From assembly GCA_018350325.1 (NCBI GenBank), contig JAEVLN010000002.1, forward strand, positions 2,150,288-2,214,287: a stretch of DNA of 64,000 nt. The letters are read 5' to 3'. The notes under the pieces were generated by a model, which searched no databases, had not been told where the DNA came from, and saw only the letters and a program-made list of their open reading frames with translations. This DNA is from Globodera rostochiensis (lineage: Eukaryota; Nematoda; Chromadorea; Rhabditida; Heteroderidae). Every line of letters starts with the position of its first letter. The stretch's first letter is position 1. Position numbers and translations under genes: made by a program. Positions 16,283-26,964 of this stretch are shown piece after piece.

Positions 16283-19200
16283 GAACAGATGAACGGAAAG
16301 GAAGACAGGAAGAGAAGAATGGAAGGGAGGAAGAAGGGGAAGAAGGAACAAATGAATGAACGGAAGGGAAGACAGGAAAGGAGGAAGGAATGGAAGGAAG
16401 AGAGGAAAGGAGGAAGGAAGAGAGGAATGGAGGGGGTTAATGGGAGACACGGAAGGGAGAAAGAGATGAACGGAAGGGAAGGCAGGAAAAAAGGAGGGGG
16501 AAACACGGGGAAGGAGAAAAAAATGAACGGAAAGGAAGACAGGAAAGGAGGAAGGAATGGAAGGAAGAGAGGAATGGAAGTGGTTAATGGGAGACACGGA
16601 AGGGAGAAAGAGATGAACGGAAAGGAAGACAGGAAGAGAAGAATGGAAGGGAGGAAGAAGGGGAAGAAGGAACAAATGAATGAACGGAGGGGAAGACAGG
16701 AAAGGAGGAAGGAATGGAAGGAAGAGAGGAATGGAGGGGGTTAATGGGAGACACGGAAGGGAGAAAGAAATGAACGGAAAGGAAGACAGGAAGAGAAGAA
16801 TGGAAGGGAGGAAGAAGGGGAAGAAGGAACAAATGAATGAACGGAGGGGAAGACAGGAAAGGAGGAAGGAATGGAAGGAAGAGAGGAATGGAGGGGGTTA
16901 ATGGGAGACACGGAAGGGAGAAAGAGATGAACGGAAAGGAAGACAGGAAGAGAAGAATGGAAGGGAGGAAGAAGGGGAAGAAGGAACAAATGAATGAACG
17001 GAGGGGAAGACAGGAAAGGAGGAAGGAATGGAAGGAAGAGAGGAATGGAGGGGGTTAATGGGAGACACGGAAGGGAGAAAGAGATGAACGGAAAGGAAGA
17101 CAGGAAGAGAAGAATGGAAGGGAGGAAGAAGGGGAAGGAGAAAAAAAAATGAACGGAAAGGAAGACAGGAAAGGAGGAAGGAATGGAAGGAAGAGAGGAA
17201 TGGAGGTGGTTAATGGGAGACACGGAAGGGAGAAAGAGATGAATGGAAAGGAAGACCGGGAAGAGAAGAATGGAAGGGAGGAAGAAGAGGAAGAAGGAAC
17301 AGATGAATGAACGGAAGGGAAGACAGGAAAGGAGGAAGGAATGGAAGAAAGAGAGGAATGGAGGTGGTTAATGGGTGACACGGAAGGGAGAAAGAAATGA
17401 ACGGAAAGGAAGACAGGAAGAGAAGAATGGAAGGGAGGAAGAAGGGGAAGAAGGAACAGATGAACGGAAAGGAAGACAGGAAGAGAAGAATGGAAGGGAG
17501 GAAGAAGGGGAAGAAGGAACAAATGAATGAACGGAAGGGAAGACAGGAAAGGAGGAAGGAATGGAAGGAAGAGAGGAAAGGAGGAAGGAAGAGAGGAATG
17601 GAGGTGGTTAATGGGAGACACGGAAGGAGGAACAGATGAACGGAAAGGACGACAGGAAGAGAAGAATGGAAGGGAGGAAGAAGGGGAAGAAGGAACAGAT
17701 GAATGAACGGAAGGGAAGACAGGAAAGGAGGAAGGAATGGAAGGAAGAGAGGAAAGGAGGAAGGAAGAGAGGAATGGAGGTGGTTAATGGGAGACACGGA
17801 AGGGAGAAAGAGATGAACGGAAGGGAAGGCAGGAAAAAAGGAGGGGGAAACACGGGGAAGGAGAAAAAAATGAACGGAAAGGAAGACAGGAAAGGAGGAA
17901 GGAATGGAAGGAAGAGAGGAATGGAAGTGGTTAATGGGAGACACGGAAGGGAGAAAGAGATGAACGGAAAGGAAGACAGGAAGAGAAGAATGGAAGGGAG
18001 GAAGAAGGGGAAGAAGGAACAAATGAATGAACGGAGGGGAAGACAGGAAAGGAGGAAGGAATGGAAGGAAGAGAGAAATGGAGGTGGTTAATGGGAGACA
18101 CGGAAGGGAGAAAGAGATGAATGGAAAGGAAGACCGGGAAGAGAAGAATGGAAGGGAGGAAGAAGGGGAAGAAGGAACAGATGAACGGAAAGGAAGACAG
18201 GAAGAGAAGAATGGAAGGGAGGAAGAAGGGGAAGAAGGAACAAATGAATGAACGGAAGGGAAGACAGGAAAGGAGGAAGGAATGGAAGGAAGAGAGGAAA
18301 GGAGGAAGGAATGGAAGGAAGAGAGGAATGGAAGTGGTTAATGGGAGACACGGAAGGGAGAAAGAGATGAACGGAAAGGAAGACAGGAAAGGAGGAAGGA
18401 ATGGAAGGAAGAGAGGAATGGAAGTGGTTAATGGGAGACACGGAAGGGAGAAAGAGATGAACGGAAAGGAAGACAGGAAGAGAAGAATGGAAGGGAGGAA
18501 GAAGAGGAAGAAGGAACAGATGAATGAACGGAAGGGAAGACAGGAAAGGAGGAAGGAATGGAAGGAAGAGAGGAATGGAGGTGGTTAATGGGTGACACGG
18601 AAGGGAGAAAGAAATGAACGGAAAGGAAGACAGGAAGAGAAGAATGGAAGGGAGGAAGAAGGGGAAGAAGGAACAGATGAACGGAAAGGAAGACAGGAAG
18701 AGAAGAATGGAAGGGAGGAAGAAGGGGAAGAAGGAACAAATGAATGAACGGAAGGGAAGACAGGAAAGGAGGAAGGAATGGAAGGAAGAGAGGAAAGGAG
18801 GAAGGAAGAGAGGAATGGAGGTGGTTAATGGGAGACACGGAAGGAGGAACAGATGAACGGAAAGGACGACAGGAAGAGAAGAATGGAAGGGAGGAAGAAG
18901 GGGAAGAAGGAACAGATGAATGAACGGAAGGGAAGACAGGAAAGGAGGAACGGATGGGAAAAAAGAGAAGAATGGAAGGGGGAAGAAGAGGAAGAAGGAA
19001 CAGATGAATGAACGGAAGGGAAGACAGGAAAGGAGGAACGGACGGGAAAAAAGAGAAGAATGGAAGGGGGAAGAAGAGGAAGAAGGAACAGATGAATGAA
19101 CGGAAGGGAAGACAGGAAAGGAGGAAGGAATGGAAGGAAGAGAGGAATGGAGGTGGTTAATGGGTGACACGGAAGGGAGAAAGAGATGAACGGAACGAAT

Positions 19201-21615
19201 GGGAGGAAGAGAAGAATGGAAGGGAGGAAGAAGGGGAAGGAGGAACAGATGAATGAACGGAAGGGAAGACAGGAAAGGAGGAACGGATGGGAAAAAAGAG
19301 AAGAATGGAAGGGAGGAAGAAGAGGAAGAAGGAACAGATGAATGAACGGAAGGGAAGACAGGAAAGGAGGAAGGAATGGAAGGAAGAGAGGAATGGAGGT
19401 GGTTAATGGGTGACACGGAAGGGAGAAAGAGATGAACGGAACGAATGGGAGGAAGAGAAGAATGGAAGGGAGGAAGAAGGGGAAGGAGGAACAGATGAAT
19501 GAACGGAAGGGAAGACAGGAAAGGAGGAACGGATGGGAAAAAAGAGAAGAATGGAAGGGAGGAAGAAGAGGAAGAAGGAACAGATGAATGAACGGAAGGG
19601 AAGACAGGAAAGGAGGAAGGAATGGAAGGAAGAGAGGAATGGAGGTGGTTAATGGGTGACACGGAAGGGAGAAAGAGATGAACGGAACGAATGGGAGGAA
19701 GAGAAGAATGGAAGGGAGGAAGAAGGGGAAGAAGGAACAGATGAATGAACGGAAGGGAAGACAGGAAAGGAGGAACGGATGGGAAAAAAGAGAAGAATGG
19801 AAGGGAGGAAGAAGAGGAAGAAGGAACAGATGAATGAACGGAAGGGAAGACAGGAAAGGAGGAAGGAATGGAAGGAAGAGAGGAATGGAGGTGGTTAATG
19901 GGTGACACGGAAGGGAGAAAGAGATGAACGGAACGAATGGGAGGAAGAGAAGAATGGAAGGGAGGAAGAAGGGGAAGGAGGAACAGATGAATGAACGGAA
20001 GGGAAGACAGGAAAGGAGGAACGGATGGGAAAAAAGAGAAGAATGGAAGGGAGGAAGAAGAGGAAGAAGGAACAGATGAATGAACGGAAGGGAAGACAGG
20101 AAAGGAGGAAGGAATGGAAGGAAGAGAGGAAAGGAGGAAGGAAGAGAGGAATGGAGGTGGTTAATGGGAGACACGGAAGGAGGAACAGATGAACGGAAAG
20201 GACGACAGGAAGAGAAGAATGGAAGGGAGGAAGAAGGGGAAGAAGGAACAGATGAATGAACGGAAGGGAAGACAGGAAAGGAGGAACGGATGGGAAAAAA
20301 GAGAAGAATGGAAGGGAGGAAGAAGAGGAAGAAGGAACAGATGAATGAACGGAAGGGAAGACAGGAAAGGAGGAAGGAATGGAAGGAAGAGAGGAATGGA
20401 GGTGGTTAATGGGTGACACGGAAGGGAGAAAGAGATGAACGGAACGAATGGGAGGAAGAGAAGAATGGAAGGGAGGAAGAAGGGGAAGGAGGAACAGATG
20501 AATGAACGGAAGGGAAGACAGGAAAGGAGGAACGGATGGGAAAAAAGAGAAGAATGGAAGGGAGGAAGAAGAGGAAGAAGGAACAGATGAATGAACGGAA
20601 GGGAAGACAGGAAAGGAGGAAGGAATGGAAGGAAGAGAGGAAAGGAGGAAGGAAGAGAGGAATGGAGGTGGTTAATGGGAGACACGGAAGGAGGAACAGA
20701 TGAACGGAAAGGACGACAGGAAGAGAAGAATGGAAGGGAGGAAGAAGGGGAAGAAGGAACAGATGAATGAACGGAAGGGAAGACAGGAAAGGAGGAACGG
20801 ATGGGAAAAAAGAGAAGAATGGAAGGGGGAAGAAGAGGAAGAAGGAACAGATGAATGAACGGAAGGGAAGACAGGAAAGGAGGAACGGACGGGAAAAAAG
20901 AGAAGAATGGAAGGGGGAAGAAGAGGAAGAAGGAACAGATGAATGAACGGAAGGGAAGACAGGAAAGGAGGAAGGAATGGAAGGAAGAGAGGAATGGAGG
21001 TGGTTAATGGGTGACACGGAAGGGAGAAAGAGATGAACGGAACGAATGGGAGGAAGAGAAGAATGGAAGGGAGGAAGAAGGGGAAGGAGGAACAGATGAA
21101 TGAACGGAAGGGAAGACAGGAAAGGAGGAACGGATGGGAAAAAAGAGAAGAATGGAAGGGAGGAAGAAGAGGAAGAAGGAACAGATGAATGAACGGAAGG
21201 GAAGACAGGAAAGGAGGAAGGAATGGAAGGAAGAGAGGAATGGAGGTGGTTAATGGGTGACACGGAAGGGAGAAAGAGATGAACGGAACGAATGGGAGGA
21301 AGAGAAGAATGGAAGGGAGGAAGAAGGGGAAGGAGGAACAGATGAATGAACGGAAGGGAAGACAGGAAAGGAGGAACGGATGGGAAAAAAGAGAAGAATG
21401 GAAGGGAGGAAGAAGAGGAAGAAGGAACAGATGAATGAACGGAAGGGAAGACAGGAAAGGAGGAAGGAATGGAAGGAAGAGAGGAATGGAGGTGGTTAAT
21501 GGGTGACACGGAAGGGAGAAAGAGATGAACGGAACGAATGGGAGGAAGAGAAGAATGGAAGGGAGGAAGAAGGGGAAGAAGGAACAGATGAATGAACGGA
21601 AGGAAAGGAGGAACG
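16283..21615 (+). repeat. purine-rich satellite, 157- and 246-bp periods (5.3 kb)
   Basis: Tandem array built from short GA-rich modules such as GAACGGAAAGGAAGACAGGA and GAGAAGAATGGAAGGGAGG. Punctuation by GTGGTTAATGGGAGACACGG shows a 157-bp period at 16741, 16898 and 17055. Further right a 246-bp higher-order unit is very regular (GTGGTTAATGGGTGACACGG at 19153, 19399, 19645 and 19891). The strand asymmetry is extreme (A+G on plus), so the minus strand has very long stop-free frames rich in Ser, Phe, Leu and Pro, up to 606 codons. These are by-products of composition. The array ends abruptly at AACGAAATCCGG near 21615. Confidence 0.97.
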
Positions 21616-22260
21616 AAATCCGGATACCCGGGCCGGGGTTCGGAATAATTTTCATAAAAAATTGGTGTATTTTTTCAAAAATTCTTTGTTAGCGCTAATT
21701 AAAAAATTTGAGAATTTATTAAATTTTTGAAAATAATTTTAAATCTATTGCATTTTTTCGCTTCTCAACGTTTGAATCTTTGCGGTTGTTGAACCTTTGT
21801 TCATCTTAAAATGCCATTCCTTTCATTCACTTATCATCAAATCAACATTAATTTTTTTAATTTAAAATTTTTTTAATGATTCTTACAATTATTTTCTTGA
21901 ATTTTTTAAAAAAATACTATCAGTTTTGGCCGAATGCCATAACAAGACGGGTTTAAGGTGTGCGTTTGAATAGCGGCGGTTTTTCAAAACTTTTAAGGAC
22001 TTTTTTTAAATCTTTTTACTTTCTTTTAAAGGCTATAAGGACATTTAGGTACTTAAACCAAATTTTAAAGTTTGTATAATTTTAGAAATACATTTATGTT
22101 TTATTCAGACGGAAAATACAAGCCATTTGGACAAGAATAAATATTTTTTGTTTTGATAAAAAATATGATTACTGTTTGTAAACTAAACCCTAGCCGGCCT
22201 AATAGGGTTAGGAAACCCGACTTGAAACCGGGCGGACTTTTTCTTATATTAAATATCGAG
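21616..22260. other. AT-rich stretch, no gene
   Basis: Nothing recognised apart from a short GCCTAATAGGGTTAGG-like cluster near 22195. Confidence 0.4.
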
Positions 22261-22490
22261 TGGGGGTCGTTTGGGTCCACACGTTTGGGCCCCAAGGTCC
22301 GCCTGCACTCATTTTGGCAACCGTCAAGGGGTGTACTTGCTTAATGTGTCAATTTCAGTTTCCCTTTGTTTGGTTTCAATTGGATTTTACGTTGAAAATA
22401 CTTTAAAATAGTGAACCTTTATGAATGCAATGAATTAAAAACATTGTAAGGTGTGAAAGTGAAAAAAGACCCTGGGGCCCAAACGACCTG
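22261..22490. mobile_element. TIR element (GGGGTCGTTTGGG family), copy 1
   Basis: Left end GGGGGTCGTTTGGG, right end CCCAAACGACCTG, inverted over about 13 bp. A related copy is at 25841-26171. Shared interior: CAACCGT.A.GGGGTG.ACTTGC, then ATTTCAGTTTCCCTTT and TTGAAA. No ORF. The exact ends and target duplication are not resolved, because GAGTG precedes both copies and may be part of the element. Confidence 0.75.
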
Positions 22491-22570
22491 TCCGGGGTTT
22501 TGGAGCTTTTAATTTGATTATGGCATTCATTTCGAACCCCCGAATTCAAACAATTTTCAGAAAAAGCAAA

Positions 22571-23146
22571 ATGAATCGTCTCATCACTGAATTAGCTGTC
22601 GGCGGGGCTATCGGTTGGGGATTGATGTGGTGGATCCACCGCCGCCACCCGAGGGCCGCCGCCGCAGCGGAGCACCACCGCCTGCAAACGACAACGGCAA
22701 TAACAACAACAACAACAACGGGGGCGCTGTCGGTGGCGGAGGAGGCGGTGGCGCCGGGGTGCCGTCCAAGACAACTTTGAACGTCAACTCCGACAAGGAA
22801 ATGCCGACAGAAGTGCAGCTTTGCAGGAGGGGAAAACCTCTCAGAGTTCAGCCGGGCTTTGACCAGCAGTAGGTTCAAAATTTTAGATTTGAGTTATTCA
22901 AATTAAATGATTTTTATGATAGTCGAAAAATATCGACAAAATTTTCATTTTGTAAAAATAATTTGTTAAAAGGACCCCACAGCGCCGGAGAATGACGAAT
23001 TGGCAATTTTGCGAGTGAAACAAAACCACGAGGAACAGTCGATGATGCCGCGGGGGAGGGACACGAGCAGACAGCCGGTGAAAACGGTAAAACGACTTCA
23101 AATATTGAAAGCGAGTCCGCCGAGACAAATCTCATGTGATGAATGA
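22571..23146 (+). pseudogene. transmembrane gene of the neprilysin-like family, copy 1, frameshifted
   Basis: Starts MNRLITELAVGGAIGWGLMW then WIHRR: a Gly-rich single membrane helix followed by a basic stop-transfer, as in the intact gene at 31993. A frameshift near 22650 moves the reading into a Pro-rich, Asn-run and Gly-rich linker (GNNNNNNNGGAVGGG). Conserved intron remnants follow, then an exon beginning APENDELAI. That matches VPDNDALAI in the intact gene, where it starts the M13 peptidase N-terminal domain. After this the reading runs into a basic tail and TGA (23144-23146), with no M13 domain. It is preceded by a TTTTCAG acceptor-like site, so an upstream exon may have existed. Confidence 0.6.
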
Positions 23147-23742
23147 ATGAACGGAAAACGGATGGATTTAGAGGGAAATATTCAAATGGAGAAGACTAAA
23201 CAGTGAAATTGTTACCTTTCTTTTTCAATATGCATCTTGTTTTCCCGAAGCTTTGACGTTGGACAAAATTTTATGCTTTTTTTTTGTTCTCTTTTTTTGC
23301 ATGGGTATAAGAAAGAGTATTTTCCAAAAATTAATTTTGGCCTTAAATTTCAAAAAGGACGAATCAACAATAAGACTTGCTTTTCATTGTAATTTTGTGT
23401 TTTTTTGGAATTTAGAGGTCAAAATTATTGTTGAAAAATTAGGAATATTCAAAAAAATAACAACTACTATAAAAGTAATTTTGGTCGTATTCGAGTCTAT
23501 ATTTCGGCAAAACATTTGAGTTTTGACATTTATGATACAATCTATTTTAGAAATTTTTCCGCCGAGTGCTGAACGCGTAGCAGGAGATTTCGTTTCCGTT
23601 CGCTAGACATTTGGTGCACAGGTAGCGCAGACTTTACAAATTTGTGAAAAAGATTTTTAATGAAAAAAACTTATAATTTTTTTGAATTTGGACCCCTACG
23701 CAGAGACAACAACACCATCAAACAATTTTCAGAAAAGGCGAA

Positions 23743-23886
23743 ATGAGTGGTTAACGTCTGATCATTGGCTTTGCTGTTGGTGGGGCGGCAGGATTGGGCT
23801 TGGTGTGGATCCTCTGCCGCCGCCGCGGGGCACCACCGCCTGCAAACGAAAACGCCAGCGTCGTTTTTTATTTAAACGGAAAATGA
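23743..23886 (+). pseudogene. transmembrane family copy 2, in-frame stop at codon 4
   Basis: Reads MSG, stop, then RLIIGFAVGGAAGLGLVW and ILCRRR, followed by GAPPPANENA and a stop. The helix and basic flank align with copies 1, 3 and 4. The linker and later exons are missing. The same AATTTTCAG-AAAA context precedes it. A decayed duplicate. Confidence 0.6.
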
Positions 23887-23928
23887 AAAAAAACAATAAT
23901 TTTTTGAATTTGGTTTCAGAAAAAGCAA

Positions 23929-24573
23929 ATGAACGCGTGGCGACTCATCACGGGGTTAGCTGTCGGCGGCGCGGTCGGCGGTGCCATAGGCTGGGGCCTG
24001 ATGTGGTGGATCCACCGGCGCCGCCGCGGGCCACAACAGCCCGCAATTGCCAATGGCAATAACAACAACGGGGGGGGGCGCTGTTGGCGGAGGAGGCGCT
24101 GGCGGAGCAGGAGGCGCCGGAGGTGCCGTGCAAGACGACTTTGACCCGTTTGCGCCACACAGGCAAGCAAACGACGACAGGAACGCGGCTTTACAGGAGG
24201 GAAACCAATCGGAGTTCCAGCCGGGCTTTGACCAGCAGGAGGTTCAAAATTTTAGATTTGAGTTATTCAAATTAAATGATTTTAATGATAGTCGAAAAAT
24301 ATCGACAAAATTTTCATTTTGTAAAAATAATTTGTTAGAAGGACCCAGTGCCGGAGAATGACGCATTCGCAAATGCCACTAGCAGCTCAAAGAAGATTCA
24401 ACAGGTCAGAGAAAAAGCAAATTGTTTTTATTAAATTTAAAAAAATTATTCTTTTTCAGCTTCTCGCAACGCCCGGCACATTGGAAAGATTTTTTCCGAG
24501 TGCCATGGAAGCCGACAACATTGCAACAATTGATGAGCAGAAGCTTTTTCCAATGGGAACAAAAGTAAACAAA
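23929..24573 (+). pseudogene. transmembrane family copy 3, frameshift in a G9 run
   Basis: Begins MNAWRLITGLAVGGAVGG then AIGWGLMWWIHRRRR, an Asn run and, after a nine-G run at about 24068-24076, continues in another frame as a Gly/Ala repeat (GGGGAGGAGGAGG) and DDFDPFAPHRQ. After an intron (GTTCAAAA...TTGTTAG) comes VPENDAFANATSSSKKIQQ, and after a second GTCAGA...TTCAG intron LLATPGTLERFFPS to GTK. The spliced phases after the G run agree, so a single homopolymer length error could be hiding an intact gene. It lacks the M13-like exons of copy 4. A further exon may start at 24782. Confidence 0.55.
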
Positions 24574-24627
24574 ACCCCCTGGAGAAATGCCGTTTTTAGT
24601 CTGAAGGGAGAGACTCCATTTTTTTGA

Positions 24628-25248
24628 AATATATTTTTTTAATTTACACTGTTGTTAGTTAATTTTTTGGGGAGGTTTTAGATGTATTACCGGATCACAA
24701 AACATGCATTAGAACCGTGGTTCTGGCTTTCAAAATTTAATTTTTGAGATTTTTATGATTTAAAATGTTTCCAATTTTTTAGCCCTCCAAACCAGGAGTT
24801 GGTTGGTGGCACAAGCCCGGCTGTTCAGTCAACAGTAATTTCAGCGCCAACCCCTCCACCGTAACCAGCTCAGCAGCGGTGGTGGCTTGCACAAGACGAG
24901 ACGGAAATTCTGATTTTTTTGTTTTCAATTGAAAACCTTGCACAACCTTTTTTGAACCTTCAATTTCGGGTTTTGCATTTTGTAAAAAATTATTTAAATT
25001 TTAATAAAATTTTAAGCTTTTTTCGAATCAAACTGGGCAACCACTCTGAACCGATCATAGCACATTATTCTTAAGTATTTTTTCATGTACGGGTGGTCGG
25101 ACGGCAAATGGAGCTATGGGACTAAAAGCGAAAGCTAAACAATATCAATATTAATGGCCAAAAAACACACATTTATCATCAAAAACATATTTTAGAATGT
25201 ATTTTAAATTTTCTTATTAAAATATTACTATTAAAGATCGGATTGTAC
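24628..25248. other. AT-rich stretch, at most one weak exon
   Basis: A possible exon after TTTTTTAG at 24782 (starts PSKPGVGWWHKPGCS in one frame, PPNQELVGGTSPAV in another). Neither frame can be chosen. Nothing else. Confidence 0.3.
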
Positions 25249-25324
25249 CAGGCCCGGATTTGGGCCCGACTGATTTTGCAAAACCCGGACACGGACTCCG
25301 TCCAGATTTCTTGACCCGGGCCTG
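25249..25324. mobile_element. possible short hAT-like element with CCCGG words
   Basis: CAGGCCCGG and CCGGGCCTG are perfect inverted ends around 76 bp. Flanks GATTGTACC and GATTGGAACC are similar but differ by an indel and a substitution, so the target duplication is not secure. Confidence 0.45.
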
Positions 25325-25840
25325 ATTGGAACCGAATATAATCAACATGGGAGGCGACCACTGCGCCATTTGCAATTCGGCGCGAATCAGTTCGGGGCCG
25401 AAAAGTTTGAAACGTGTTAACTTTTTGTTTATTGACCAAACCAAACAATTTTTCGAAAGCCCCATGTCTGTAGATTATAATAGAAAAGAGCTAGCCGATT
25501 CGGCTTAAAAAAAGAATGTTATGAGTCACCGCGCCAAACTGGCACGAAAAATGTGGCGATTTTCACACATTTAAGCTATAACTTTTTACAGAAAAGATGA
25601 ATCGACTAGCTTTCGCTTGATCAAAGGTTCAACATACTGATCTTTTGTTTGATTTGCTTTACTAATAACGAAAGCCCGGATCCGAAATTGATTTTTGAAA
25701 AATTGTTCGAATTCGGATCCAGGGACTTGGAATTCGTCGAAACGGAGATCATTGTCCCCTGTTCGGAACCGAACCCATTTTAACCGCTTCGATTTTACTG
25801 TTATTTGAGAAAATTATGAGTGTTTAGAAGATAACTTTTT

Positions 25841-26171
25841 GAGTGGGGGTCGTTTGGGCCCCAGGGACGTTACCCTAAGCTGAGCCTAAGCCTAGGCCAA
25901 CCTAAGCTTAGGCTTAAGCCTAAAGCTCACCCTAGGTTGAGCTTAAGCTCTGCGTTTGCTGGACACGTGTGTATAGTTACACGTAATTCCGCCAGAACTC
26001 ATTTTTGCAACCGTATAGGGGTGAACTTGCCTTAATGTGCCAATTTCAGTTTCCCTTTTTTTGTTTTCAATTGAATTTGACATTGAAATTACTTAAAAAT
26101 AGTGAATCAGTATTTTTTGTAAAAAGAATCCCCTAAACCCTGGGGCCCAAACATGGGAACCCAAACGACCT
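25841..26171. mobile_element. TIR element (GGGGTCGTTTGGG family), copy 2, carrying a CCTAAGC word cluster
   Basis: Same ends and interior as the copy at 22261. It is longer because 25872-25955 holds a cluster of CCTAAGCTGAGCCTAAGCC-type words and their inverse (TAGGCTTAAGCC), absent from copy 1. The same word is used at 15308-15360. No ORF. Confidence 0.75.
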
Positions 26172-26865
26172 GCTCCCATTTTGCTGGGAAATTCGGTTAG
26201 CGTTGATCTACTACTTATCAGCTTATACAATTTTACGAGCATTTTGTTATTTTAATTTTGCTTTCTTAGATTCTATTAATTAATAACAACATCATGGCAA
26301 AAGATGCCAAAGACGATGAGCTGAAAGAGAATATTGTCGTTGATCTAAAAAATACAACTGAAGAAAATGAGACTCAAGAAACGGAGTCGGAATCGGGGCA
26401 ACATAATCCAGGGGATGGACGGTCAAGGTTGGAATATGATTAAAAGCTTCAAAAAAAAAGAATTTTTTTTTAGCATTAGGAAATTCGATTTATGAAATTT
26501 TACTATAGGGTCTCTTATTTGTTAGTGGTAAAGCTCAAATTTGCTTTCGATTTAGAAATTGACCGAAATATGTAAATAAATTCGAAAAGTGATTAAATAC
26601 CGTATTTTCGGCATCTTTTCAGGTTTTTGCCACTCACTCAAGTCTCCGTCAAAATCAACGAGCTTTGGTCGACGGCAAAGGGACGGGTCTTCGGGGAAGA
26701 CTATTGGATTCCAAGGTTTGCTGCTTGTTTTATGGGAATTTTCGTGAAAGTTGACCCACGCTCAACAAAAATGGGATAAAATATTGACTCGTTACCCCCC
26801 CCCCCCCCTCCCAAACTCGTTAACCATCAAATCCTTACCCACCTAAGACTCGTAACCTTGTCTTT

Positions 26866-26964
26866 AGAGACCGGAATTTTGAAAAATCCTGGTCCTGGAC
26901 CTGGACCTGGTTTTTGGAAGTCCAGGAAAATCCAGGTCTGGGCCCAGGTCTAGTCCGGTCTCTA
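26866..26964. mobile_element. 99-bp hAT-like MITE with CCAGGTC words
   Basis: TAGAGACCGG and CCGGTCTCTA ends are perfect. The 8-bp duplication CTTGTCTT is perfect (26858-26865 and 26965-26972). The interior is only CCTGGACCTGG-type words on the left and CCAGGTC-type words on the right, so the whole element can fold into one hairpin. It lies in an intron of the iPLA2-type gene. Confidence 0.92.

Noticed and set aside
18088..21655. Minus-strand open frames of up to 606 codons (Ser/Phe/Leu/Pro repeats)
   Set aside because: The array is purine-rich on plus, so stops are rare in every minus frame. All three frames are open, indels are frequent and no start context or domain exists.
22546..22878. 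Minus-strand ORFs rich in Pro/Val opposite the membrane gene copies
   Set aside because: They mirror the Gly/Asn-repeat coding strand. The plus strand has the conserved helix shared by four copies.
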